Assembly (NCBI GenBank): GCA_003344405.1
Contig: NOWV01000033.1
Location: 186,001 to 250,000, forward strand
DNA from: Trichoplax sp. H2
Lineage: Eukaryota; Placozoa; Uniplacotomia; Trichoplacea
Length of the DNA stretch: 64,000 nucleotides
Direction: 5' to 3'
The number at the start of each line of letters is the position of its first letter. Position 1 is the first letter of the stretch. Below the pieces are notes generated by a model, which was not told the DNA's origin, did not search any database, and saw only the letters and a program-made list of their open reading frames with translations. This document shows positions 43,013-57,180 of this stretch, piece by piece. The position numbers were made by a program, and so were the translations under genes.

Positions 43013-46000
43013 ATGGACAATCTAGAAGAGGTCCTTGAAGCCTTACATTGTAAGTACGAGTATAGCCTACTGCGTTTGTAGACAGTCAGCTTGATCATGT
43101 TGAAACGAAGTAGCAGCAACTATGACGCGCTATTGACAACTTTCTACTTCACTACATCATTTCTATCACGATACTACGGTATTGAAGTGATTCTACTAAA
43201 TTATAAAAATAACTTACCTGATAAACACACTGTCAGAGGCTTCTAACAAGTGCCTGACCCTGTATATTCAAGAACAGAGCCAACTTAACTTGATAGACAG
43301 CAGATAGTTGCTTGTAAGAGCGAACTAGAGATATCATTGGACAGTAACTCTATACTTGAAGCGTTTTTAATATTATCCATTCCAGTCAAGTACGTAAAAT
43401 GTGTCAACATGGACTGTATACGCATACACGCCATTAATTCTACCATGATGCACATCATCATTCCATCACTCATCTAAACGTTGAACAATAATAGGTTAAT
43501 ACATGATAATGTTATACAGCATTACCATAGCGTAATAACTCAGTTCCTATGCTGTGCTTTTCCTACTTTAGCAATTCGCTGTTGACTGTACGACATACGA
43601 GCATTGGATTGATTGGTTGACCAAATACTCGGCAATATTGAGGATCTTTTTGCTGTACAGTAGAATGCAGCCATCATTATTTCTCCCCCCTCTTTACATG
43701 TAATCAAGTAGTATGGTGATTCTATTTAGTATGGTACAGTATATCGAGCTACTGTATGCTTTGACGAAATTTCACCTGTTAAAATGAATTGTGCTTGATA
43801 CACTATTATACGTATGACCGCGTAAAAAATTGTCAATGATCCTCCGTAATAAAAATCAATCAATCAATCAAACAACTGTTAATTAAATGATGTTGGTACA
43901 CGTCCTGTTGTTTCATATTCTTCCTACTACGGTACACGACATACACCAAGTAGACAACTTTTTGGACTACCATTCTTACTGTAAATAGAAAATACTGCAC
44001 ACCATGCATCTACTGTAGATTCATTGCACTTACTACGACTGGAATAATTCATTAGTAAATTTGGTTAGTGAATGTATTGAAAGCATGAATTCACATACTG
44101 TACTAGCAAGATCGAAAAAATGGTCAGAGCTTGAAGAATATCCGCTTGAAGAATATCCAATACTTCATACGGTACTGTACCATACGTACAGTACAGTATG
44201 ATTGATTTCAGGGTACACTCAGTGTACCCTGAAAGAGGTTCGGTCCGAACCGCATACGAACCGAATCCGGTACAGTAAAACCCCACGCTGGGCCGAGAGA
44301 CTGTACTGTATTGTATTGTACACTGTACACTGTACAGTATGTGTTTGTGGGAAGCAAACCATCGACTATAGAATGCTCACAGCGTTCAGACGTAATCACA
44401 CAGTAACGTCCACAGTCAAGACACCCTAACGCATGCACAGTATGCGCAGATACGCCACTACCCTTTTTATATACTATACATACAAGCAGAACTACAGCGC
44501 TACTGGTCAGGCTTTACTCTTGTAGTCAAGAAGACAACCATAAGCTACAAGATAATGGACCCAAGTAGTAGTTCGTAAACACCGCTACCACTAGCGCTAG
44601 AAACTATCCAATCGCCTTGAATAATGTTCATGACTGTGCTTTATAATCATTATAATCTACAGTATACTGTAATCAGTTAACTACTAACTAAGGATCGTAC
44701 AAATTCAATTACTATCACCAGCATAATCAATCTTCCAAGTTACTGGATTATCTTAAAAGATAAATCATTTGTAAACATACAAATTGCAATGAATATTGTA
44801 GAACTAGGATGGAATTAGTTCCGTACCATCACCAACATAATCAATCTTCAAATTACTGGATTATTTGAAAGATAAATCATTTGTAAACGTACAAACAGCA
44901 ATAAATATTGTAGACCTAGGACGGAATTGGTTCCGTACCGAGATGGTAGTATTTTTGACTGATATCATACCAGAAAATGCTACGATATATCCGTATGTGA
45001 TACAGTCACGATACTGCACTATAGGCAGTTAAGCACCAATATCATCATGTGGTACACAGAAAATTGAAATTACAGTCTACTTTGTAGCTAGTATTAGAAT
45101 TGCTCCAGGAAGAAAAAATAAGTAAAGGCAAATTATTCAATAAAGATTAATTTCCATTTTTATGAATATCATATTTTTGTAATCAAGTAGCTAAGTGGAT
45201 AAAATGATTATTATTCATCAGTTAGGTATAGATAGTACATTTTGAAATACGGTAGTGAATGCAAGTTTTGATAAAACCGTGTTTTAAGAGTTAAGCGTAA
45301 ATGCGTAATTAATGTATTAATGTTTGATATACTGTACAGTATTGCTGTATTTCTCCCTATTTCGCATTGGAACATTCGACCAGTACAGTAGTACAGTACA
45401 CTAGTACAGTACTTATATTATATATTGTAATATATTGGTGTATAATATTCTCTTGAATAATCATTAAATTACAATAGTTGCGCAGTATCAATCTACACTA
45501 TAACAAACAGATAGATGCCGTCCTGTTACGTACTTATTTGTGGCATAGTAGACGTGAACTAAAAAACTTTTACCTACTCAAAGCTAATAAATTATACTGG
45601 TACTAACTATTTTATAAATAGATATACTGTATTAAACTATATATTCAATGTATACCATTTCACATCACAGTGAGTAATTGTACATTATATCATGGCGGTA
45701 TTTTAATCTTAAATTGAAATCCTTTCTCATTTTAGCTTTCAGTAAAAATACCCCAATCACAGAGCCTCTCGAGAAGTTTCTTCAAGCGATCGCAAAGACT
45801 GGAGATACTTGGTAAGTAGAACATGATGATATCGAATATTTTCTTTAACTTGCAATAGGCTGAGTTATTTTACGCCACTTCCGTCCCCTTTGCGATTGAT
45901 ATGATAACTTATTATTGACCCTAACTTCACTTTCGCTTCTGCTCTGGATGTCTACCTGTAGCTTATATTATGTAAAACGACATTAATTATTAACTTTAAT

Positions 46001-48729
46001 TTTGCACGATATGCTAGGTTACTTGATGAACATATTTTTTGACGACTCTTTCACGACTGTAACTGAATTTGAATAACTTGTAAAACTACAACTACCATAT
46101 AAAACACTACACAATTGTATAGCAGTTGATACACAATCAAAACTTAGAATATGATGAACCACCTCTTATTTATGTAGTGTCCGTACCAGTTAACGTTTGT
46201 TCAACTCTATTTATTTACCTACAATCAAACCAATTTACAAATATTGACTTGAATAGGTCATATATTAACGCGCTGTTATAGTAGTGATATACGTCTTACA
46301 CAACCAGAATGGTACACGTACTTTTATCTTTAAATTAAGTAGGTAATTGATGTGATTACTTTTCTTCAATAGGAAGAATTATGCGTATACGTAGCCCCTA
46401 TTGTTCTGTAACTTGCTCAAGTGCTCTACAGTAGCTTGTTCATCTGCTCTAAGAGGAACTTTGTGTTTATATAACTTCTGCTTCGTTGACTGCTCAGTTG
46501 TACCAATGTTGCTTAATTAATTCCAATCTTTTGACTTAAACATTAGCATAATAGTCATTTCCAAAGCTTAACATGATCGTAGATAACGAGTAGGCAGTAT
46601 ATCGTTATAGACACACTCTTGCTGAATCACTTGTATATCGGTATGTCTAGGCCAAAGTTATAATCGACAGTCAGCTCTAGCTCTATTGCGATTGAAATAT
46701 CCTCTAATAAATTTTGATGGCATATTTTATATATATGGTTTCGCTTGGGACTGTAGTTACACCGTCCTATAAATTTCAAGAACTTATCGTTCATTATTGT
46801 AACTTCATAATGACAATCATTTCACAGATCCTTTACTAATTGCCTTTCCTTGTCGTTCTTTCTTTCAACTTGTAGCTTCCCTTGGTCAATTATCAAACCA
46901 CTAATCGTTAAAAAGCTTGATAATGTTATGTGTGACCTGTACCAACAATGCAAATCATCTAACAGCATGTCGTTAGAAGCTTTCAATGAAATTCGAGCTC
47001 GATTGCTTGACTATCTGGATTCATTCATAGAGTGAGTTTACTTGCCAATGATGAATATTTCCGTTTGTTTCTTGCAAATTAAGGATTACTAGACTAGATA
47101 ATTCTTCTGTTCGGCTATACACTTAAAGTTGTACTACCAAGTAGTACTCTAAGGACGATGAAAAAAATACGTGTACATTTCAATTGTTTCACCTTACGTA
47201 TAGTATAACCCAATGTGTGCCGGTATCATTTATGATATTGTATTTGTATAGCAATGATGATACTAATTTGACGATTCAAATCATTGATATGTGACATATG
47301 ACGACAATTCTTAATTACAGAGCTCCCTTTACAATGCAACGAATTGCAGAATTACTTATTGAACCGTACAGGTACTACAGTAATAGTGAGAAGTTTCTAA
47401 GAGGCATCGAAAAGGTACGTTGCTTGTAGTCAATAATTGTATGCAACAACATCACTGAATAACTATTGTGTATTAAAAATTTTACTGAAAGAACGATTCT
47501 GTAATCGATCTGGTCATTAATTTTATGTCACATAATAATAAATTCTAATGTAAAGTTGAATATCGAATATATGCCATACTTTTAAAATGTTTATTTCGCC
47601 CTTGTCAATGAAAACTGAATTATTAAATTTATTATTTCTCTTTCCGTTACAACAGAATATATTGGTAATAAGTACCGTTGAACCGAATTACAACAACAAG
47701 TTACTGTAAGTATTAGTATGAATTAAATAATATATGCGTAAATGGATATCTGTGCCGCATCCGAGAAGAAAGTTTTCACAACATTATTGCCTTAACATGC
47801 CTATGCACCAACATTACATCGTTTCCTATATGTTGTAGTAATGCACTACCATTAAAAAGATGTAAATAGTCTGCATTAGTTATCTTCCAGTATTACAATA
47901 CATAGAGTACTTCGCACGCTCCTGTTGTTACCACTATAAAATGGCGTTATTGCTATATAATTAATTAATCATCATGCTTAGTTACGTGATAGCCCTGTTT
48001 TGATGTCATTTTTATCTGATTTTGCATTTTTAAAACAGAATAAATCATAAAATAGAAAGGGAATCACTAGCAAATGGTATAAAACAAAACGACAAGACGA
48101 CTAAATATGATATCGAAATAAATGATCAATCAGGTATGTTTACTTGAACAAAGACTAACGTTTTTCCTTGACTAGTACCTTCTAGAATCATTACGATGTT
48201 TTAATTACTGCTAATTATTTATTTAGTAGATAATGGTAACATCATAGTGAACGACTCTGCTCAGCATTCAGAAAGTGATATAAAGAATGGTATATTATAT
48301 TTTATTTAAATTTCTGTAACGTATCACATAGTTCACTTTTTTCTCTATATCATGTATAACGAAAATTTATTTACTTTAGAATCAATGGACGATTTGAAAC
48401 CATTAAACCCTGGTGATAGCGATTATACAAGTCCGCCAATACATAAAAATGGAGATGACGTCAATGTAAGTGAAAAATGTACCGAAGACGAGGTGAAAGA
48501 TAAAAGTGACCATAATTCTGAGCCAGATGACGATGCGACTCCTCCGATCTCGCCTTCCGTTGATGCAGAAGAAGAACTTAACTTTGGGCAGGTTGTAATC
48601 CCTAAAGTAGCGCAGAATGCATTGCAAACTCTCATGACTACCTCCGAGAGAGAAGTAGTCAATTCTAATCATACCATTGACGATGGTAGATTATTTCTTG
48701 CTAACGAAGACTCAGTTCATTGTAAATAG
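43013..48729 (+). CDS. PPP4R2: Protein phosphatase 4 regulatory subunit 2 (8 exons)
   Basis: Exons: 43013-43049, 45736-45811, 46876-47031, 47321-47414, 47656-47705, 48039-48133, 48227-48289, 48380-48729. They join into 306 codons plus TAG. PPP4R2 binds the PP4 catalytic subunit with PPP4R3 to form the heterotrimer used in DNA-damage recovery and centrosome function. Similarity lies in the N-terminal half: [24 protein letters not shown] near 24-37, a helical segment at 39-89, [12 protein letters not shown] at about 91-102 (family form PFTIQRLCELL), then [16 protein letters not shown] near 112-127. Residues 140-306 are acidic, low-complexity and probably disordered, as in the family, but shorter than the human tail (417 aa in total). 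An AATAAA lies at 48859-48864. Intron 1 (2.7 kb) is full of repeats. Exons 5-7 of the tail are assigned by frame only. Confidence 0.9.
44206..44251. repeat. Two adjacent perfect hairpin palindromes
   Basis: Arms 44206-44219 and 44221-44234 are exact inverted complements (TTTCAGGGTACACT and AGTGTACCCTGAAA) around a single C. Two bases later, GGTTCGG at 44237 pairs exactly with CCGAACC at 44245 around a single T. Further GAACCG words follow. Nothing codes here on the PPP4R2 strand, as it lies inside intron 1. Confidence 0.9.
44711..44940. repeat. Two-copy about 114-bp direct repeat in PPP4R2 intron 1
   Basis: Both copies contain AATCAATCTTC, ATTACTGGATTAT or TTACTGGATTAT, GATAAATCATTTGTAAAC, AATATTGTAGA and a GTTCCGTACC end. 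They differ by scattered substitutions. Confidence 0.85.
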
Positions 48730-51259
48730 TTTAATCCAAGTAGGCTACTGCTAAAGCTAGCACTATAAGATGGCCGGTATGTTTTTAAATATTCTTATCT
48801 TTTATAACTTGATATAAGATACAGTATAGCGCCTCCTTTACCATCCGTTGTGTCGTTGAATAAATTTAACGAAATGTAATTAGACAGGCATATAGCTATA
48901 GATAAAACGACATGAAAATTAATCTGTAACTCGATAGTAAGCTGCTATGAATATCTGGATATCGGAGATTTTCATAGGTATTTAAAAGTAGCTTATTTGC
49001 TCTTTAGCTTTATGTTACCCACATAATCAATATCGGCCGTGAAATTTACATCACACTATGTAATTAACGCTAGTACAGTAATAATGTACGCGTTATTGAA
49101 TTAGTGGCTTACAACAAAGCTTGTAGGTAATGTTGATACTTTACTTGATTCTCAAAGCATCGGTTTGTTTTATTATAAATTTACAATAACGGAATGTCCG
49201 TTAGTATCTTGGAAATGTACTATAATGAGTATCATAGGATATTTCACTTTTCAGATAAATCATTCGTGCTTGTATTACTTACTAACGTAGATGTACAAGC
49301 GACATACGCCAACAGAAAATTATTCTGTGTTAAAATTTGTATAATAACTATCACTCTCATCAAAAAGGTATTTTAAAAAGATCGCTTTATGGCGAAGTTA
49401 AATTTAAAGTGTAAAAAAATGTATCCTACGTTTCAATTTTGCTGTTAATTATTGCTCGTCAACTAAAGTATTGTTAAATCAATAAGTGAATTAGACAAGC
49501 AAGATGGTACCAAACTTTAGATGACATCGTTTAGCGAAATAATACTTTTAATATATTACTCCAATCTGGAGTGTAAGATGATTAAGATAAGGTATTCTGC
49601 TACGTAATGTCATAAGCCAACTTAGCCTGGTTCACTTTTGTATTATATTTAACATAATTATTTTGTAGGCATTAATTGACTTGTGTCTTATTTCGCTTCT
49701 GGGGCAGACAAGAATGATTGTCAATAAAATTGCTATTGATATATAAAATAAATACTGTAGATTGTTATAAAATTTCTCTCTTTCTCGCAATTTTCGCAAG
49801 TGGTAATGATGGAACTTTAGCTTCAACTTTTAAAATTTTACAAGATAAACTGTTATAAAAATTAAGTCTTGTTGCCAATCTATTTGTACAATCACATTTA
49901 TACAAACAACTATATTAAGGATTCTATCCAATTATTATATGAAGGCAAGCTTGAAATTTTATAACAACATGTATTGCTTTTCTCCCCCACAGTTGAGCTA
50001 CGTCGATAATTGAAGTAGCTATCAATAAATTTAAGATTGCTCCATGAGACAGCATTATCTGCTTTCGTTTGCTAGTTTTGACCTTTTCCCCCTCTAATTA
50101 CTTATGTAAAGCATTACAATAACTCTATAGCCAAAGTCAAATGAATTGATTAGATTCCATGAGATTGGATGTAAGTATGTTTTTATTCATGCGTTTTATA
50201 TCATTTTTATTCAGCGTTTTATATCATTTTTATATGCAAGTATTCACTGTGTAAGCCAGCTTTTATCAATAATAACAATTATGTATCATAATTGACCCAA
50301 TTTTCTCTAAAAATTAATTTGAAATAATAAGCAATAATAACTAGCCCATTGAATAATTAATAATATCCATTGGTCATGACAACAATATTTCCAAATCAAA
50401 AAGACCTGAAGTATAAATATGCCATAATATACCGTAACCGTGCTCTGTACAATCTATTCAATAAAATAGTGATTTATAGTGTGTTTAGTATTTACGTGAA
50501 GATTGCAGTCAAATATCTGAGATGTAATAAATGTGTATGATGAAACACTGCTATAACTCACTGACACCCTACAGTGAAGATGAAGAAAAGACAGAAAATA
50601 TCGCAATCACAGCTAAATTAAATATTAACGCAAAATAATTCATTTACACTATAAATTTAACGTGATTTTGTTCATAGACAGCATAACTATGTAATATGCT
50701 ATGCAGCAAGAAAGCGCAATTCAAGCATCGCAAATATAAATATACTTGTAAAAGCATTTAAAAATATAGATAATGAAATGGCAACAAGGGCAACCGCAGA
50801 TATTGCTATGCGTTATGGTTGCTTTTAACGTGTCTTTTATCGTTAATAACATTTTATGCTGGAAAAGTACTTTGCAATTGCAAACTTGATAAAAATTTGA
50901 TCTTAATTAAAATAGTGAATTACGTTCAAGAGTTTGTTTAAGTCATATAGTATTTAAAATCTCTTATCCACACTATCCATTTTATTATATGATTTAATAG
51001 TGCATAAAGTACAATGATGTAGATAGTAAGTGAAACTCTCCAATCATTATCAAGACAGGTGCTAGTTAAGAAAACAGCATTAGTAAGATAACATATAAAC
51101 TGAAGTGCTTTAGTCTGGTTATGCTGGAATCATTTTCTCGAATAATTGTTTAGGACAATATAGCAGTAGCAATGCGTAAGTATTCTGATTTCTAATCTTA
51201 CTTTACATACCACTCATAACAATCATCAATTAATGTAATACGCGAAGTGATTCGATTAT
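48730..51259. other. Intergenic, 3' of PPP4R2
   Basis: AT-rich. A likely poly(A) signal for PPP4R2 lies at 48859-48864. Short frames at 49.2-49.8 kb match nothing I know. No gene seen. Confidence 0.5.
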
Positions 51260-52060
51260 GACAGAATTAGAGGCTGGCTTATTTGTTCAAAACTCCACAA
51301 TCGATATTTCATATGATAACCATGGATGCAAGCATAGACTTGTGAAATAATTAATAGTTGAAATGGCGGAGTTGATTATATTTTAGTAGCTTAAATAATG
51401 AATTTTAGTTTAAAACAGAATTTGATGCGTGCTATTTTGTTTGTAATCCTGCACTAGATATCTCCTACAAACAATTACGAATATTCTTTATTGTACTCAT
51501 CGAAACTTGAAAAAACTGATCTAATTCTATTCTAGTAATTTTCAGGCTATGTAGTAGTTTAATTAGAGGCAATGATTTGCTCATAAATTCTGCCTACTTA
51601 TGTCCTATGATAACCAAGGATATTATATATTGCACTCATTCAAAATTGTAAAGATAAATTTCATCCTATTCTAGCCATTTTCAAACCACCTAACAGCTTG
51701 ATTAGAGGTGCTATCTTGTTTTTATTTTTGCCTTAGTGTCCTTAATGAAAATGACCAATAGAGAGATGATACTTATCCAGTAGTTCATCAATTTGAAGTT
51801 ATTGTAGCAATTTTTAGGCTTTTTTGTAATTTAAAACAGAATTAGAATCGGTGTATATAGATCATAAATCTGTCTCATAGGAGTTCTGAAATTATATTTG
51901 TATAATATTTGTCCAATGATGAATTTGATAGTTTTCTCTCATAGATTAGAATGTATAGCTGTTTTGAAAACAGGAATACCATCAGCTACTTGTTGATATT
52001 TTGGATTTCACGCATGCCAACCATGATTATAATTTATGCAAATTGGAATGATTCATTACT
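51260..52060. repeat. Degenerate tandem repeat, about 140-150 bp period
   Basis: Landmarks of the form ACAGAATTAGAGGCTG / ACAGAATTTGATGCGTG / TTAATTAGAGGCAATG / TTGATTAGAGGTGCTA / ACAGAATTAGAATCGG occur at about 51262, 51412, 51558, 51698 and 51832. Each is followed by a run of T and G and then by TCC or TCT, TA and GATAACCA-like sequence. The array is decayed and noncoding. Confidence 0.6.
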
Positions 52061-52296
52061 TTATAATATAATTCTACTCTGTTTTGGATATTTCTTACGA
52101 TTATCGTAAACATCCATGAGCCTATATCACTATCACATAAATTATAGCATCTAATATACCGGCATCTCATGGATATTCAATTTGTCCAACTTGATTGGAC
52201 GATTGATTGATTGGTTGATCATTAGTTTTACAAATTGCTCGCGATACCGTTAATTTTTAAATCGAATCGCTTGTATAATTATTTAACGAAATAAAA

Positions 52297-55200
52297 TTAT
52301 GCTGTCTTGATGCTTGCTTTATCACATTGTAGGTTATCATAATTGGATTGATGATACTGATCGAAATACTTGGCAACGTGATTGTGATATTCCTGCCAAT
52401 CATTAACCACAAAAACGGGATCTTGGTAATAATGTTTTCCAATCTTTCCTCTTGAAGTACTCCACGTTTTGTATAGTTTAACATTATCGTTATCTTCATC
52501 AAATCGAATATGATTAACTTTAACACCTTTCATACTACCATTTAAGCTAATGGCTGATAGTTTACTTTCTATCGTTGAATGTTCAGGCAATTGGCTAATA
52601 TTCATTTCACTGTAACTATGCATAAATTGATGACGATTATCTTTGAACTCTGTATAATAATCAGCTAAGTCACTATCACTCGTGGTTTTATTGCTTGTAT
52701 TAGCATCAATCTTCTCTGTATTTATTTTATGATCGTCATATTCTCTTGAGCTAGGTGATTTCAAATTAGAGTAGATGGAATTGCTTTTGTCATCATTTGG
52801 AATATCGCTTTCATCATCGACATCATTAGAATTCGTCAATCTTTCCTCATATTGGTAGCTAAAATTGTCATTCGTGACTAGATTCTCGTTGAAATCAATT
52901 TCACTTTCCCATTCTAATGTTGGCCCGTCTTCCATATGTTTCTTGATCGATGGTAGTAATACTACATCACTATTATTATGATACTTTAGCCCTGATTCGT
53001 CATCATCTTGCGATACAAGATGTGAATCTGTTTCAGAAATGAACGCAATTTGTGCTGGCACCGAGCATGAAGAAGTGTGAATATTTGTCTGGCATAAGAC
53101 TGAGCCAGAAAATCGTTTCATTTGTTGGGATACTTTACTTGCTTTATGGCTTGAGTTACTCAAATGGTAATTGCGTAATGATAATAATTCCAGGGAATGA
53201 CTTTTTGTCATCTTTGATGAACAATCTTGATTTTGTAACAAATTTTTGCCATCATTTCGTATCGATTTGATATCCAGTGGATCTTTTGATTTCTTCTTAT
53301 TTCTAGGTAAAGATTGGTTGCCTTTGAAGGAAGGATTGTGTAATTTCTTACTATTCAAGGATAGATTTAATTTTCTTAGTTTATCATTAAAGCTATCATT
53401 TTGTGCTTCTGAACCTGCTGAGACAATATTATCATAAAAACGATTATCATCCAGACTATAACGACCATTTTGGTTTAATGATGATGACGATGACGATAAC
53501 GATTTCATATCGGCTACTTTAGCTCGATCATGGTCAGTTATTGGATAGGGAGGAGATCTATCATCAGTATCTTGCATTTCAGGATTTCTATATCGCCTAG
53601 AATCGATTAGATTATCCGTTTGGCTAGATTGTGTAATACATTTATTCTGAATGCGATGATCATTTTTAGCTAGTAAAGGCTTATGACATCGTTTTTTCCT
53701 CCGACTGCTGCTTCTTTCATTTGGATGGCGTGCGATTTTTCGAGCAATGAGTAGATTAATGGGTTCAACAGCATTTGAAATTTTTCTTGCAGCTTGGTCT
53801 TGTGTTAAATTGGTTATATCTTTACCATTGACCTAATACATAAAATAGTAATAGGAATCAATTTTAATCTTTGATGATCGATAGAAAATGATCAAATCTA
53901 AGTTAATTTCGAACAGGTCTCCTGGCATAAAATGGAAGTGATCATGCCTTAAAATTGATCCATACTAGCGAGTCGATTGTGTCATTACTGATTAATTTTA
54001 GAATCAATTATGAGCTATTAGCAAAAAATTTTATCTAAATAATTATTACCTGCAAAATTCTATCATAAATTGCTAATCGGCTAGCAGCTAAAGTGCCGTC
54101 GGCGATTTTGGATACATAAACACCAGTTGGTTGATGCTAGAAAGGAACAAATTAAACAAGCGAGGATGATTACAGAATGCGAAGAATTATACTGCATAGA
54201 GAGAGCTTGAATGACATAGAACTTTAACATTTTTTATTGTTATTCCGAGGTAAAACGGAAATACATTTATTTATTAACAGTATCTTAAAATTATATCAAT
54301 CCATGTATGCCAATAAAGTCCTCAAATGAACTGATGTAATTTCAAATCTATACCGAGGTTAATTAGCAAATATAACGGTAAATTACAAAATGGAAATTTC
54401 AGTAGAAATCGTCAAAGTGTAGCCACTATTTGTTCTTCGATATTGTCAAAAAAATTGACTTACCGCATCGAATCCTTTTACACTAAAACCAAAAGAGTTG
54501 TTCTCTTTCACAAGAAGAAGACTTATAACAACTTCAGAAACTTCCTAATATGATATAAAAATATCTGGCTTTAGCGGTCAATATTGATTGCATAAGTAAA
54601 GTACCGGAATATTTAGACTATGAGTTCTATCATGAAATTAATTCAATAGTGCTGTACTTTAATAAATTAGCGATAATCGATAATCACTAAAATACCTCTT
54701 GGATTTTATCATGAGAGAACTGAACAAGAATGATCGAGATGGACGATTTAAGAATCAATGAAGCCCTCCATTCAATCAGGTACTGCATGATTAGAGTTAA
54801 CATGTCTAGGTCTACAATGAGCTTAGATGGTTAAGGTATCGCAATATTATCTGCAGCTCTAATAGGATCATTCAAGTATTTCATAACTCCAATAAGACAT
54901 GGAATTAAAGATGATTTCAAATGGTAGACTGTACTAAATAATTAAATAGAAAAAAGTATAACATAACTTGTCTGAATATGCTGTAAATTGTGATCATTAA
55001 AGTACTACTTGGGCTAACAAAATATGTACTGTAGACGGATGATTTTGAATAATAGGTTTCAGTAGGTATTCTATAATCCAACTCCAGATAACTATAAGTC
55101 GACTGCTATAATGATGTATCTTATTCTCTTTCTATGACCCATTCGATCATGATGAAATGAACTCCACTAAATACTTTGATTGAGAAATTGGATTACGTCT

Positions 55201-56153
55201 ATATTCCGATTGGAAGAGGATCATTTCAATCTTACTCCTCTTTGGAAATATTTACGATAGGAAAAAGCAAACAGACATCAAGCTATTCCAGAGCAAGTTG
55301 AACTTACCGTTGGAGAATAACTTGGCTTTAATCCTGCTTTTTCATGATCATTGCTGACAGGTATCGAAGGTCGATAGACTAATCCTTGTTTTAATAATTT
55401 CATGGTATCATTTAAAGTTGCAATTTGATTTTCTTGCGACCAAATTGTAATCTGTTGCTCGGCTACTTTTTGACGTAAAAGTTTAAAGTCAATTTGATGT
55501 TGTTTATTAAAATCGACTAGACTGGTAAAATATGCATGGCCGCTATCTTGGACTGGATAATGGATAGCATCGATTTGTTGGCCATTTAACGGGCGAAGAT
55601 ATTGCACGTCGTGGCGTGATTTATCGCCATAGCTGCGTGATCGTTGAGCGGTATACCGCTTAAAAGAATGAGGATTTTCCTCTTGTTGATAATGACGATG
55701 ATTTATCGCTCTTTCTTCATCGTCATCTGCATGGATTCTATGAATTTTAACCGAGTCTTTCTTCTTTTTCTGATAGAAGTTATAGCGATAATTGCAAGAA
55801 TGTAAATGAGATCGGACATTTTCAACCTGTAATGTCCGACGGCAGCCTAAACTCTTATAAGGGCATGATAATTGTAATTTATTGAGTACGGCACGTAGGT
55901 TAATTGCTTTCTTTAAGGCTTGTGCAGAAAGCCATCGGCTGCAATGGGCCGCCGGACATTGCTTAATCGGTCCATCGCTCGTTAACTTGTAGGCTTTGGT
56001 GCTATCTTCTCGTGCTAGCCAAGATTGGATACATTGCATGCAAAAAACATGCTTACAACTGGTTACCATCGGTTCATCAGCGACTAATGTACATAATTTA
56101 CAGATCATATAAGGATAAATGCGATCAAGAAAGAGATCAGGATCGAAGCCCAT
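52297..56153 (-). CDS. PDZRN/LNX3-like RING, TRAF-type zinc finger and PDZ protein (4 exons)
   Basis: Exons in order: 55308-56153, 54464-54544, 54050-54136, 52297-53832; 849 codons plus stop. Family members are E3 ubiquitin ligases that use PDZ domains to pick membrane-protein targets. A RING-type finger has Cys18, Cys21, Cys33, His35, Cys38, Cys41, then a long loop and Cys66/Cys71. A TRAF-like zinc finger follows (Cys97, Cys104, His116, Cys120). Residues about 212-258 look coiled-coil. One PDZ domain (about 287-370) has carboxylate loop SFGF at 299-302 and the family stretch GVYVSKIADG...LQVNGKDITN. The remaining 480 residues are Ser/Asp/Asn-rich with basic patches and no domain I recognise. 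MGFDPD at the start matches the PDZRN N-terminus. Only one PDZ is seen where vertebrate PDZRN3/4 have two, so the exact subfamily is tentative. Confidence 0.9.
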
Positions 56154-57180
56154 ATTGTCAAGAATTATTTGTTGAGGAAAATACTCTCAACAGTAGAGAT
56201 ATATGTCCTATAAAAAGGAATGAAAATGTCAGTATTCAATGGACGAGTTAATGTGCTAGCATTCAACCGCAATATGGCCATCTTCAGGTATTCATAATAT
56301 TGACTAACATCAAAGTGAATGAATCAATATATTATAGAATATATCGGGGCAGAAATTGATTTTGAATTGAACACATGATGGAATAGGATTTAATCAGAGT
56401 ATGATCTTCTGCGCGATGAATACCATCCAGTTCTAGTAGAACAAGCCAATCGGCCTAAAATGAATCAAGCTGTAATTCTTGCTTCTATTGACATAACGGG
56501 GATGGGCTAGAATTAGTGGACTTGTAATTGCCTACTTGAGTACTAGGCAATTATCCAGCTTGCTTTTCAATCTCAAATTTTTCATCAATAACGAGCAAAA
56601 GAATGACAAGCAACAATAGACGAATAAGGAAATGGAAATTTTCTCAAAAGAATACTTTTCTATTTAATTATTAATTGATGTTAGAACAAGAGGAATATCC
56701 TTGTCAATCAAGGGCGATTTACGCATTTCTATTCATCACGGTTGGAGTAAGAGGAGGAAAATGATATCGTTATGGCTTTTAATCTGTTTATTGAGGGTAG
56801 CCATGGCGAGCGATGATAATCATCTTAAATTTCTTCTTCTAGTATGGTAGTGAACTCTCCAAATTCTTCATTCATTTTACTCCTCATTCTGACTAATTTT
56901 TCCACTCAGTAACTCGTACGCAATATTGCAATCACTATTTTCTCCAACAGATACCATAGCCATTGCAACAGGCCAAAAAAACGAAGCTATTCATCAAAGT
57001 TGTACAGGGAAAATTAGCGAATGCAAATGAAGACTGTACTTTAAACTCTTGGTAACACATGCTTCGAGGGTGCAATTATAATATCGGAAATTTTCATTTT
57101 GTAAAAGAAAAATCTTGCCGTAATGTCCCAATTTTACAACCTTGTCATTGCCATCAAAAAATAGGAATTATAACTAAATC
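56154..57180. other. 5' flank of the PDZRN-like gene
   Basis: The presumed minus-strand promoter and 5' untranslated sequence lie here. A minor CTCTCAACAG-type splice-like site occurs near 56190, but I cannot define an upstream exon. No other gene seen. Confidence 0.4.

Larger units (their letters stand above)
43050..45735 (+). other. PPP4R2 intron 1
   Basis: Donor GTAAGT, acceptor TTTTAG. It contains stacked palindromes at 44206-44251, TGTAC-type repeat patches at about 44170-44200, 44300-44340 and 45330-45415, and a two-copy direct repeat at 44711-44940. A short minus-strand frame at 43285-43473 matches nothing known. Confidence 0.7.

Noticed and set aside
48403-48672. Minus-strand frames of 79-89 codons
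   Set aside because: They are antisense to PPP4R2 exon 8, which is in frame with the conserved upstream exons.
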